Shown here: positions 36,266 through 43,984 of the stretch, piece by piece | Position numbering within the stretch: position 1 is the stretch's first letter | How the letters are laid out: every line of letters begins with the position of its first letter | DNA from: CAZVIJ01 sp964626735 | GTDB taxonomy: Bacteria; Patescibacteriota; Dojkabacteria; JAOAGR01 | Direction: 5' to 3' | NCBI GenBank assembly: GCA_964626735.1 | Contig: CAZVIJ010000006.1 | Location: 1 to 46,390, forward strand | DNA: 46,390 bases | Program-made: the position numbers and the translations under genes | The notes under the pieces: generated by a model | Seen by the model: only the letters and a program-made list of their open reading frames with translations | Database searches by the model: none | Told to the model about the DNA's origin: nothing

Positions 36266-36929
36266 CGATCTTGTATCCGAGCCCCCGAATCGTCTTCAAG
36301 AGGGGCTTCTCTTCGGGGAAGAACTTATCGATCTTTTTGCGGATGTTTTTCATGTAGGCGGCCACGACGTTCGAGCTGACGCTGGTTTCGTCCTCCCAGA
36401 CATGCGAGAGGATCTGGCTCTCGCTCAAGATGCCGCTCTTGTGCTTCATGAGATATTCCAACAGCCGAAACTCCCGTTTCGAAAGGTCGATTACTTTGCC
36501 CTTACGTTTTACTATATGCAAGTACGGATTTAATTCAAGGTTGTCGACGGTAAGCACCTGCTCGCCCGAGGTCGATCGGCGGATGAGGGCCTTTACCCGC
36601 GCCAGCAGCTCTTCAAAGGAAAACGGCTTGGCTAGGTAATCGTCCGAGCCCGATTCGAGACCTTGGATTTTGTCTTCAACCGTATCGCGCGCTGTCAGCA
36701 TGATAATCGGGGTAAAGATTTTCCGCTCCCTAAGCTTCTTGAGGACGATCAGTCCGGAAATGCGGGGAAGCATGATATCGAGGATAATTGCGTCGTACTC
36801 GGTATTGGTGGCTTTGGTCAAACCTTCCTCGCCGTCATATGCGACATCGACGACGAAATCTTCGTCCTCGAAACCTCGCTTGAGCGAGTTGGCAATTTTT
36901 TCCTCGTCCTCGACGATAAGCAATTTCAT
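36255..36929 (-). CDS. OmpR/PhoB-family response regulator
   Basis: A 224-aa regulator with a receiver domain (acidic pocket E7-D8, phosphoacceptor D51, switch T in MLTARD, K in LAKPFS) and a winged-helix DNA-binding domain (about 130-224) of the OmpR class with SKREFRLLEYL and the terminal RGLGYKI hairpin. TATAAT (minus strand, 36941 to 36936) ends 6 nt before the ATG. Its targets may include the neighbouring surface genes, which carry GGTAAATT sites; this is inference. Confidence 0.95.
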   Translation of the reverse strand: MKLLIVEDEEKIANSLKRGFEDEDFVVDVAYDGEEGLTKATNTEYDAIILDIMLPRISGLIVLKKLRERKIFTPIIMLTARDTVEDKIQGLESGSDDYLAKPFSFEELLARVKALIRRSTSGEQVLTVDNLELNPYLHIVKRKGKVIDLSKREFRLLEYLMKHKSGILSESQILSHVWEDETSVSSNVVAAYMKNIRKKIDKFFPEEKPLLKTIRGLGYKIDDR

Positions 36930-36935
36930 AATGCA

Positions 36936-36941
36936 ATTATA
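36936..36941 (-). promoter_or_regulatory. -10 box of the two-component operon
   Basis: TATAAT on the minus strand, 6 nt from ATG 36929, 27 nt after the stop of the preceding 556-aa gene. It gives the two-component genes a transcript of their own. Confidence 0.55.
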
Positions 36942-36968
36942 GGTTGAGTATATGAAAGAAACGTGAAC

Positions 36969-38639
36969 CTATTCCTTATGGAGCTTGATCCATTCGCTGC
37001 GTTCCATCTCATCTACCCTTCGCCGCTCGAACGGTACCTCGGCAGGAAGCGATTCGGCAAACGTCAAATACGCTTGTAACTGTTCCTCAACCGTTCTGCC
37101 TTTATACGGTTTGAGCCGTCGTTGGTATGCCCATTGCTTGCCGATCGGCAAAGCGCTGTACGATGTTCTCAACTTGCCTGCCCCGGCCATTGCCCGCATC
37201 TTGGAACGTACGCTCGAGTCGAGCGGGGCAATGATTTGGCCTCGGTGTATCCAATCGCCGTTTGGAAGTCTGCTGTCTTCCAATACCAAACCCGCGTTCT
37301 TGCCGTCGAACTTGATCAGCGTCTTTATATCCTCAAGGTAAAGAACCATCCACTTTTCGACGCTGCTCGCAAAACGAGGCTCGCCATAGTCGCAGACATA
37401 CCATCCCTCTTTCCACGGCAAGATATCCATATCTACCTGGCGAAGGCCGGCGCTGATTTTGTCGGACATCTCTTTCGGAAGCTTGCCGATGGGGATTTGC
37501 GTGAAAATAGTGGACAGCGCATTCGCATACCGATCGGGCTCGTCGAGCATGACATCAACAATCTCGAGCACGAGCGGATCTTCAAGGATGCTGAGCAAAT
37601 GCGTAGTTCCGATATTTTTCCCGGATAGCTGCTGCTTAACATCGAGCGATGATTGCGACCTGAGCAGAGCGTTCAAGGCTTCGATTATTTGCGCCGTCTC
37701 GCCGCGACGTACTTGGTGTCGTGCGCGTAACTGCTGGAGAATATTGGTTCGTTCGGATTCGGGAAGGACGGCCAGAACATTGCTGATCGATCGGGTTTGG
37801 AAATCGAACGCTAGCGTGTCGGCCCATGATGCAATTTGGTCGAACCACGTTGCCCGCCTGCCGGGAAGGGCTATTTGTGGATCATTTGCCGGTGTAACAT
37901 GCTGCGGTTGCGGCGAACGTGCGGTTCCGAACGCCGGCTGGGCCGGGGCATGCGGTTGTGGGAAATGCATGATTTGCATCCCAACGGCTGCCACTTCTTG
38001 CACGGGGTGGCCGCTGGTACTGTATTGCAACGCGATTTGCGCTCCGAAAGCAGTAATCGAATCGACAAGCTGTTCGAGATTGATACGCAGGCGTTGGTCG
38101 GTACTTTGCTGAACGATCCTCATAACGGTATCGTTAATCCCACCGGGGGCGATAAGCCTTGATAATTCGGGATTAAGCGTAAGCATTATATCGGCCTCCT
38201 CGATATCGTATATTTCGACGGTAATGTCTCCCGTATTCATAGTGTGGCGAACGGGCACAAGGCCGAAGCTAGGCCGAATGACGAGTGTCGTTGCTTGCGG
38301 CATATTCGAGGCAACCATCGCCATGTGCTTTGATTGGTCGGGGGATGCGCATGTCGCGACTACTTCGGCGTGCTGCCCTTGTATGAGCGGGACTATGGCG
38401 CCGACCGCTTCGTTTATGGTGGGAACATCGTCGATTGCTTCCGCGATGCGTTGGAACTGCGGGTATAGGTTCGGTTTTCCCAGGCTCGTTTCGTCGGTAA
38501 AAAGGGCGGTGATATGGCTCTCGTTATTTTGGCTCGCTCCGCGGAATATTCTCGTTGACGGATTCGGTAAGCCGAGGCGTTCTATCTTGGCATGCGAAAT
38601 GATGGATTGTTTCCCTGGAGCGGCCTCTCCCGACGGCAT
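36969..38639 (-). CDS. Unknown 556-aa protein
   Basis: No family recognised. The N-terminal half contains an alpha/beta region (about 60-180), the middle a Pro/Gln-rich linker (about 225-260, PQPHAPAQPAFG) and a helical region (about 270-400), and the C-terminal part is basic. No signal peptide or membrane helix. TACAAT (minus strand, 38651 to 38646) ends 6 nt before the ATG, so it can be transcribed separately although it follows the 409-aa gene by only 4 bp. Confidence 0.7.
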   Translation of the reverse strand: MPSGEAAPGKQSIISHAKIERLGLPNPSTRIFRGASQNNESHITALFTDETSLGKPNLYPQFQRIAEAIDDVPTINEAVGAIVPLIQGQHAEVVATCASPDQSKHMAMVASNMPQATTLVIRPSFGLVPVRHTMNTGDITVEIYDIEEADIMLTLNPELSRLIAPGGINDTVMRIVQQSTDQRLRINLEQLVDSITAFGAQIALQYSTSGHPVQEVAAVGMQIMHFPQPHAPAQPAFGTARSPQPQHVTPANDPQIALPGRRATWFDQIASWADTLAFDFQTRSISNVLAVLPESERTNILQQLRARHQVRRGETAQIIEALNALLRSQSSLDVKQQLSGKNIGTTHLLSILEDPLVLEIVDVMLDEPDRYANALSTIFTQIPIGKLPKEMSDKISAGLRQVDMDILPWKEGWYVCDYGEPRFASSVEKWMVLYLEDIKTLIKFDGKNAGLVLEDSRLPNGDWIHRGQIIAPLDSSVRSKMRAMAGAGKLRTSYSALPIGKQWAYQRRLKPYKGRTVEEQLQAYLTFAESLPAEVPFERRRVDEMERSEWIKLHKE

Positions 38640-38643
38640 ACCG

Positions 38644-39873
38644 TTATTGTACCGAAGCGGCTCCTTTAACGCTATCCTGTTCTGCCTTGAAGATTAGATA
38701 TTGGCGAAGCAGTTGCAACGATGGTTGGGGCTGCGGATTGATAACGGCAGGTTCGAACGGTATCGGTCCCATAAAAATATCCCGGCCCGTCGGGTAGAGA
38801 CGGTCGAACGGAACGGTAAGCTCGACGTAGCTGAAGCTCGTTGCGGCGATGAGACGCTGCAAATTCTTCCGTGAGCATAAATGCGGAGCATGGACAGACA
38901 GCGAATAGAGAATCGACGCAATATAGTGAAGATGATCTTGGCGGAATCCCATAAACGTCCTGAATAACTTCGAGTTTTCGGATGAGATTGATTTCAGCTC
39001 CAATACCACGAGCTCTGCCCTGCCGCTCACCAGTGCGCTGTAGAGATATTCGATCGCCGCTTTCTGCTCGAAAGACAGCTCGGTTTCGTCGACATTGAAC
39101 CGCCGGGGCAACTGTGCAATTGCCAATCTAGTCTCCGTATCCGCTTTCGCATGACGCAGACCGACGACATCCGCTCGGCCGCCAGGTGCCACCAGATCGT
39201 GGACGACGACTTTTTCGTTATCGATCTCCGAGCGGCTCCGCAAAAGATAAAATTTACGCGCACGGTCGAGGTCGTGAACGCTCATGCGGTGCTCGCGCGC
39301 GAATTGCCGGTCGTATTCCGGGTGCTTCAGGTGGAATAGTAGATCTTCTTCGGTAATATCCCCAGTATCGTACAGTTCGCGGAGATACCGCAGCGCACGT
39401 TGACCCGGAATACTCGGTCCCATCGAAATTTCCGTTGACCATGCTAACCGGTGACATTCTTGCGAATGCGTACTCTCAATTTCGCCAACCGCATCGGCTA
39501 CGGTTGGTGCGAGACCTTCCCATAGACTTCGAATTAGATACCCGTCAAAAGTCTCTTCAGAGGGACGTCGCTGCGGCAAGGTCGCTGCGATCATTGCATC
39601 TGGCTGGTCGATTCTCAAGTTGCCGATAAGTACTCCCTGCATCATACGTTCGAACCCTCTGCCTATCTGCATTCGTAGCGGTGCATAGGCTGTTTCAACC
39701 GATGGTGAGCCGGGAGGCGGCGGCATTAATACCCAGTCGTCCTCGCCAGGTACCTCAACCATTTGCCAATCGGCATATGCATCCGTTTGCCGCTTCGGTC
39801 GTGTACCTCCACCAGCTAAACGGCTGTGTTTCGACGACTCTTTAAGCAGCGCCCTGTCGTGAAGCCTAATCAT
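38644..39873 (-). CDS. Unknown 409-aa protein
   Basis: The frame is open to 40011, but ATG 39873 overlaps the upstream gene's stop as ATGA, the usual mark of translational coupling; the longer form would overlap by 142 bp. The protein is soluble and mostly helical, with a Pro-rich segment near residue 50 (VLMPPPPGSP). A helical region with many Arg/Asp pairs follows. No family recognised. It is probably made together with the 202-aa protein. Confidence 0.68.
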   Translation of the reverse strand: MIRLHDRALLKESSKHSRLAGGGTRPKRQTDAYADWQMVEVPGEDDWVLMPPPPGSPSVETAYAPLRMQIGRGFERMMQGVLIGNLRIDQPDAMIAATLPQRRPSEETFDGYLIRSLWEGLAPTVADAVGEIESTHSQECHRLAWSTEISMGPSIPGQRALRYLRELYDTGDITEEDLLFHLKHPEYDRQFAREHRMSVHDLDRARKFYLLRSRSEIDNEKVVVHDLVAPGGRADVVGLRHAKADTETRLAIAQLPRRFNVDETELSFEQKAAIEYLYSALVSGRAELVVLELKSISSENSKLFRTFMGFRQDHLHYIASILYSLSVHAPHLCSRKNLQRLIAATSFSYVELTVPFDRLYPTGRDIFMGPIPFEPAVINPQPQPSLQLLRQYLIFKAEQDSVKGAASVQ

Positions 39874-40478
39874 CGTCGATAGCCTGAAATATAGATGAGG
39901 CATTCTAGCCTTTTTGGAATCTGTTGTCTCTCCCGAGCGAAAAGATTTATCCCGTAAAGAGAACAACGGCCCGGGTCGAAAAATCGAGGTTTGAGCGGAA
40001 TAAATCCGCACTCGTGAACTGTTGCAGGCTGAACATCCCGACCACCGCTAACCTTCGATGGCCGCCGCGCCGCATATATAAATGGCGGAAAACGGTATAT
40101 TTCGCTTTCGCTCTGTGCGTAGCCGGAATTGAATGCGCGAATCAAATCTTCGCTTTTCATCGCATTAATGATCATCAACGAAGCCATCTCGCGTCCAACG
40201 GTAAGTTGGTGAAGTTCACGATGTTCGTACGTGTCGGGAAGCTCGGGGGGCATGAGAAGATCGTTGTATGAACGAACGATAGGCCGGTCTCTCCAGAAAC
40301 GAAGCTCAAGTATTGTAGTAAGATCGTAGATCCCCGGATAGAGCTCGACGCTCCTGCCGCCTTTGCTTATCCCCTGTATGACGCGATCAAGATTTTGCGC
40401 CTCTATGAACGGAAAGCTAGGCTCGTTCCGATCAAACCGTATCTCTTCTGGGAATAGGAAAAGCTTGGCCGCTGCCAT
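39870..40478 (-). CDS. Unknown 202-aa protein
   Basis: No recognised domain. Mixed alpha/beta composition, with several Arg/Pro-rich segments. TATACT preceded by TGC (minus strand, 40491 to 40486) ends 7 nt before the ATG. It is the first gene of a coupled pair with the 409-aa protein. Confidence 0.65.
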   Translation of the reverse strand: MAAAKLFLFPEEIRFDRNEPSFPFIEAQNLDRVIQGISKGGRSVELYPGIYDLTTILELRFWRDRPIVRSYNDLLMPPELPDTYEHRELHQLTVGREMASLMIINAMKSEDLIRAFNSGYAQSESEIYRFPPFIYAARRPSKVSGGRDVQPATVHECGFIPLKPRFFDPGRCSLYGINLFARERQQIPKRLECLIYISGYRR

Positions 40479-40507
40479 ATCATGGAGTATAGCATGCGCA
40501 GTACTGC

Positions 40508-41599
40508 TTACTCGTCATCATCATCTTCTTCTCCGGACCAAAGTTGAACGGAATTGGAATCGGGATCGGTGAGGGCAAATGCACCGCCATCGCGAATTTT
40601 AACATCGAGCATTGCAAGCGGGATGATATTCTTGTCGAATCCGAAATCGTCGAGATTAACCTCGGTCACGAGCACCGGCGTTTCCGCATCCACGTAGTAC
40701 ATCGACCCCGGCTTGGGTACTCCGGTTAGAATGCGCAGCATTTGAGGGATCAAATCATCGCTCGTACGCGACATGAGCCGTATCCTATTGAGCACGTCAT
40801 CCCGCTCCAGCTGAGGCAAATCGGGTTGCAGCAACGATTTCAACAGTAACCATCGCTGGACAAGCTGGCTTTCAAGCTCCGGCAACACGATGCCGTAGGC
40901 GGGAAGCCTTGCATCAATGCGATCGATACGTCCCCGTAATGAAATTTCATAACTCTGCCCGCTACCGAGCAGAAGCGAAACTGCTCCGGTATTGAACTCT
41001 ATTTTATTGACCTTGCCGACAAAGTCCTGATCGGTTGCAGTAAGGAAACCGATCTTCGCAAAACATTCGAGGATGCAGGCGCAGTGTTCGAGATCGGCAA
41101 TGATTGACTCGCCGCTGATGTTAAGCCGTTTGGTGAAGTCCCGTACGGAAATCGTACCGGCGCTCATCGTGCAATTGATGAGGCTGACGGTATTGCCGCG
41201 TTCGGGAAGGAATATGCGGTAATCGCGGAACACCCAGTTCGGCATATTGGGCATTACCGAATTTCCGCCTTCGATGACAAGAGCGTCGTCATTATCGAAA
41301 TCGATATGGTGCGCTTTAAAGGATGCCACGCCATTCTCGAATTTCGGTAGGTAGATGCGTTCGGGATGATCGGCAAAGGCAAGCACATCTCGATTCGCGG
41401 CGTCCCGCCTCGGCACGCGCGCCGTTACGCGGAACACAGGTTCGGTAATGAGCGGGGAAGTACGAACCGTGAACAAGCCGCGGTGTCCAGAAAAATCTAT
41501 GCGGGTAGCGCCGGCCAAGGTGTGCTGGTGCTCGAAAAGGATCTCTCCTTTTGAAGGATCATTGGTCCATGTGTTGTAGAAGTTTTCGTCCCTCAGCAT
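40508..41599 (-). CDS. Unknown 363-aa protein with acidic C-terminus
   Basis: No family recognised. Beta-rich N-terminal half, helical C-terminal third and a last stretch of Glu/Asp (SGEEDDDDE). No signal or membrane helix. Extended -10 TGC-TATAAT (minus strand, 41614 to 41609) ends 9 nt before the ATG. It is the first of four consecutive unknown genes on this strand, so a shared process is possible but not shown. Confidence 0.68.
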   Translation of the reverse strand: MLRDENFYNTWTNDPSKGEILFEHQHTLAGATRIDFSGHRGLFTVRTSPLITEPVFRVTARVPRRDAANRDVLAFADHPERIYLPKFENGVASFKAHHIDFDNDDALVIEGGNSVMPNMPNWVFRDYRIFLPERGNTVSLINCTMSAGTISVRDFTKRLNISGESIIADLEHCACILECFAKIGFLTATDQDFVGKVNKIEFNTGAVSLLLGSGQSYEISLRGRIDRIDARLPAYGIVLPELESQLVQRWLLLKSLLQPDLPQLERDDVLNRIRLMSRTSDDLIPQMLRILTGVPKPGSMYYVDAETPVLVTEVNLDDFGFDKNIIPLAMLDVKIRDGGAFALTDPDSNSVQLWSGEEDDDDE

Positions 41600-41608
41600 T
41601 ATGCGCGG

Positions 41609-41740
41609 ATTATAGCACGATATGTGGGCGCATGATTTTTGTAGGATAAACTTGGGCTAATTTCTGCTTATGAATACGCATCACCTATGTCACAAAAATC
41701 GTTCCAAAATGATACGCATCTTGTGAAAAAATGATATGAT
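41609..41740. promoter_or_regulatory. Divergent promoter region with direct repeats upstream of the Fic gene
   Basis: Minus-strand TATAAT (41614 to 41609) and plus-strand TATGAT (41735-41740, 6 nt from ATG 41747) bound the region. The 9-mer ATACGCATC occurs twice in direct orientation, 41674-41682 and 41712-41720, 38 bp apart, and an inverted TCACAA/TTGTGA pair lies around the second copy. These are candidate operator sites for the HTH-bearing Fic protein. Confidence 0.4.
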
Positions 41741-41746
41741 TTCTAT

Positions 41747-42805
41747 ATGACAAAACGGCAGGAATTTATCCTCTCATTCTTCAAATCAGGAGATCAGCTC
41801 GGCATCCAGGATATCATAACCCGGGTGAGCGGGCAGTACGACGCCGTCTCGAAAATAACCATAAACCGCGACCTCAAGGAGTTGCTGCATCACCGCTACG
41901 TTCTTGCCGAGGGAAAAGGAAAAGCTACCCGGTACCGCATATCTCCGACGTACAACTTGCTGCAGGCGGTAGATGTCGACGAATATTTCTCGAAAGATCA
42001 GGATATTCGCGCTAGCGCGCCCATGTTCAATTTCGAGATATTCAACCTGCTGTCGCATCACGAGATTTTCACGAAGGCCGAGGACAAGCACTTGATGGCG
42101 CTTCACCAGGAATACCTCAAGAATAAGAAAGACCTATCGCACGTCATTATTCGAAAAGAGTTCGAACGGCTTACGATAGACCTGAGCTGGAAGTCGGCGC
42201 AGATCGAGGGCAACACCTACACGCTGCTGGAAACTGAATCGCTTTTGAAAGACGGTATTTGGGCAACGGGCAAGAATAAGCAGGAAGCGTACATGCTCCT
42301 CAACCACAAGTACACGCTCGAATTCATCATGCATAATCTCGAGCAGTTCCAGACCATCAATCCCACGATCGTCACGCACCTCCACCAGCTCCTGGTGAAA
42401 GATTTGGATATATCGACAAGCCTTCGGTCGACGCTGGTCGGCATTACGGGTACGAACTACAAGCCGCTCGACAACCAGTTCCAAATCCGCGAGGCGCTTG
42501 AAGATATGTGCAGGGTGATCAATAAGCATGAAGACATCTTTACCAAAGCGGCTCTCGCCATGCTGCTCGTCGGCTACATCCAGCCGTTCGAAGACGGCAA
42601 TAAGCGAACCAGCAGGCTATTAGGCGATGCAATCCTCCTATCCTTCAACTCGTGCCCGCTCTCGTTCAGAAGCGTCGGCGAAGTGGAGTATAAGAAAGCG
42701 ATGCTTCTCTTCTACGAAACGAATAACCTTTCGGCATTCAAGAACATATTCATCGACCAGTTCGAGTTCGCGGTGAAGAATTATTTTAGGGTTAACGTAG
42801 AGTGA
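41747..42805 (+). CDS. Fic-fold protein with N-terminal winged helix; catalytic His replaced
   Basis: 352 aa: N-terminal helix-turn-helix of DeoR-like type (about 1-65, DAVSKITINRDLKELLHHRY) and a Fic domain (about 130-345). The inhibitory-helix motif S-x3-E-G is SAQIEG (150-155, E154). The active-site loop reads QPFEDGNKRTSR (279-290), where the family has HPFxxGNxRxxR: the catalytic His is Gln279. The anion-binding and arginine positions are kept. Transfer of AMP by the usual mechanism is therefore unlikely, and it may act as a regulator or bind a nucleotide. It heads an operon with DUF167 and a methyltransferase-like gene. Confidence 0.85.
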   Translation: MTKRQEFILSFFKSGDQLGIQDIITRVSGQYDAVSKITINRDLKELLHHRYVLAEGKGKATRYRISPTYNLLQAVDVDEYFSKDQDIRASAPMFNFEIFNLLSHHEIFTKAEDKHLMALHQEYLKNKKDLSHVIIRKEFERLTIDLSWKSAQIEGNTYTLLETESLLKDGIWATGKNKQEAYMLLNHKYTLEFIMHNLEQFQTINPTIVTHLHQLLVKDLDISTSLRSTLVGITGTNYKPLDNQFQIREALEDMCRVINKHEDIFTKAALAMLLVGYIQPFEDGNKRTSRLLGDAILLSFNSCPLSFRSVGEVEYKKAMLLFYETNNLSAFKNIFIDQFEFAVKNYFRVNVE

Positions 42806-42817
42806 TGCAACAACGGT

Positions 42818-43090
42818 ATGTCAACCATTTCTGTTCAAGTAAAACTACGCGCTCAAGGTGATAGGGTTGAAAAAACAGGAGAGCATTCGTATCTGGTACA
42901 TATACGAGCCTTGCCGATTGATGGAAAAGCAAATGAAGCCGTCATCGCAGTGCTCGCGAAGTATTTCCGCATACCGCGATCGTCGCTTTCGATAATTAAG
43001 GGTAAGCAATCGCGGCTTAAAATTATTGTAATAGAGGTTGTATATTCGCACATGAGTTTACGTCAACGGTTTTACGAACACCCATTATGA
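42818..43090 (+). CDS. DUF167/YggU-family protein
   Basis: A 90-aa protein with the DUF167 features: VKLRAQGDRVEK, HIRALPIDGKANEAVIAVLAKYF, IPRSSLSIIKGKQSRLKII. The function of the family is unknown. It starts 12 bp after the Fic stop, and its stop overlaps the next ATG (ATGA), so it is translationally coupled to the methyltransferase-like gene. A C-terminal extension of about 15 residues is unusual for the family. Confidence 0.85.
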   Translation: MSTISVQVKLRAQGDRVEKTGEHSYLVHIRALPIDGKANEAVIAVLAKYFRIPRSSLSIIKGKQSRLKIIVIEVVYSHMSLRQRFYEHPL

Positions 43091-43764
43091 TCTCCCTTGG
43101 CTCGACACCTGAACTCGGTGAAATCACGCTTTCGCCAGTCGCAGCAGACACCTCTGTACTTGCCGAGATCCATGCCGAAGCGCTCGAACCGCATAAGTAC
43201 TTGCTTACACTTATGGGAAAGCCAGACCGCGCAGACATCATGTTCATGTACACTTTGCCTCAAAAAGGATACGGGTATGTGATGGGACGGAAACGAAACG
43301 AGTTCATCGAAGACGTTAGCGACCCAGACTTTTGGCGAGGCAAAACGTATTGCGGCATCGGCGAAGGAATGTCTGATATTGCTGAGTTTGCTTCCCGGTA
43401 TTGTAGCGAAGTCTGTGTGATAGAACCGTTCCCGTACCATCTCGGTGATTTGTTGCTCCGTGCGTTGACCGATGAGCGTATGGCTTCAAGCGGATACCGG
43501 ATCGGGAAACGAGCGCTCGCACGACGACTGGAGGCGATGGAATTTTATCGAGCAACAGAAGCGTACAAACTGCTGCCGATGACGCTGAAGTCAGCTGTTG
43601 CGGCCAACCCTTGGTTGTTCGGCCATTTCGATATCGTCTCTTGCGTCTACGGTCCAGACACGCGAAGCATCGACGGGGACAGCGATGGAAATAACGAACT
43701 CGCTCAAATGCTCTTGAAAGACTACTGGTCGTTCTTTATCGATGCGACGTGGTTGAGGGAGTGA
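43087..43764 (+). CDS. Class I SAM-dependent methyltransferase-like protein
   Basis: 225 aa with a Rossmann-type methyltransferase order: motif I CGIGEGMSDIAEF, acidic motif II VIEP, motif IV-like FDIVSCVYG. The N-terminal 85 residues are extra, and the substrate is not evident. It is coupled to DUF167 by an ATGA overlap and is the last gene before the AT-rich CRISPR region. Confidence 0.6.
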   Translation: MISLGSTPELGEITLSPVAADTSVLAEIHAEALEPHKYLLTLMGKPDRADIMFMYTLPQKGYGYVMGRKRNEFIEDVSDPDFWRGKTYCGIGEGMSDIAEFASRYCSEVCVIEPFPYHLGDLLLRALTDERMASSGYRIGKRALARRLEAMEFYRATEAYKLLPMTLKSAVAANPWLFGHFDIVSCVYGPDTRSIDGDSDGNNELAQMLLKDYWSFFIDATWLRE

Positions 43765-43823
43765 GAGAGAAATCCGTTTTTAATATATCTGGGTATCCAG
43801 CTAAATGTGCAAAAATTCCTTTC

Positions 43824-43834
43824 AGGTGTATAAT
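43824..43834 (+). promoter_or_regulatory. Promoter of the putative tracrRNA (AGGTGTATAAT)
   Basis: TATAAT at 43829-43834 predicts transcription from about 43840. The 11-mer is repeated with one change (AGGTGTACAAT) at 43965-43975 in front of cas9. No good -35 hexamer is visible. Confidence 0.6.
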
Positions 43835-43839
43835 ACGAG

Positions 43840-43946
43840 TATAACCAATTGATCACATCAGAAAATCACAGGTTATAAAAATAAGGTGTTTTCTTTGAAA
43901 ACACTGTAAGGTATACCCCCTAAGAAATTAGGGGGTTATCCTTTTG
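43840..43946 (+). ncRNA. Putative tracrRNA of the type II-C CRISPR system
   Basis: About 107 nt between a good -10 box and a Rho-independent terminator, directly upstream of and codirectional with cas9. It contains the nexus-like AAAATAAGG (43877-43886) seen in many tracrRNAs, preceded by the presumed anti-repeat (about 43841-43882), then an 8-bp GTGTTTTC/GAAAACAC hairpin (43886-43904) and the terminal hairpin. Pairing rules of known repeat:anti-repeat duplexes predict CRISPR repeats starting close to GTTTTTATAACCTGTGA. The array itself is not in the window, so the call cannot yet be tested here. An alternative is a structured cas9 leader. Confidence 0.62.
43915..43945 (+). terminator. Rho-independent terminator of the putative tracrRNA
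   Basis: A 9-bp stem, ACCCCCTAA and TTAGGGGGT, closed by a GAAA tetraloop (43924-43927), then ATCCTTTTG. It would end transcription 40 nt before the cas9 start. Confidence 0.75.
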
Positions 43947-43964
43947 TATCCATTTTGTCAACCT

Positions 43965-43975
43965 AGGTGTACAAT
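43965..43975 (+). promoter_or_regulatory. Putative cas9 promoter (AGGTGTACAAT)
   Basis: TACAAT at 43970-43975 ends 9 nt before the cas9 ATG, giving a leader of 2-3 nt or none. It lies after the tracrRNA terminator, so cas9 would have its own start, and it copies the tracrRNA promoter motif. Confidence 0.5.
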
Positions 43976-43984
43976 TTGCTCAAT

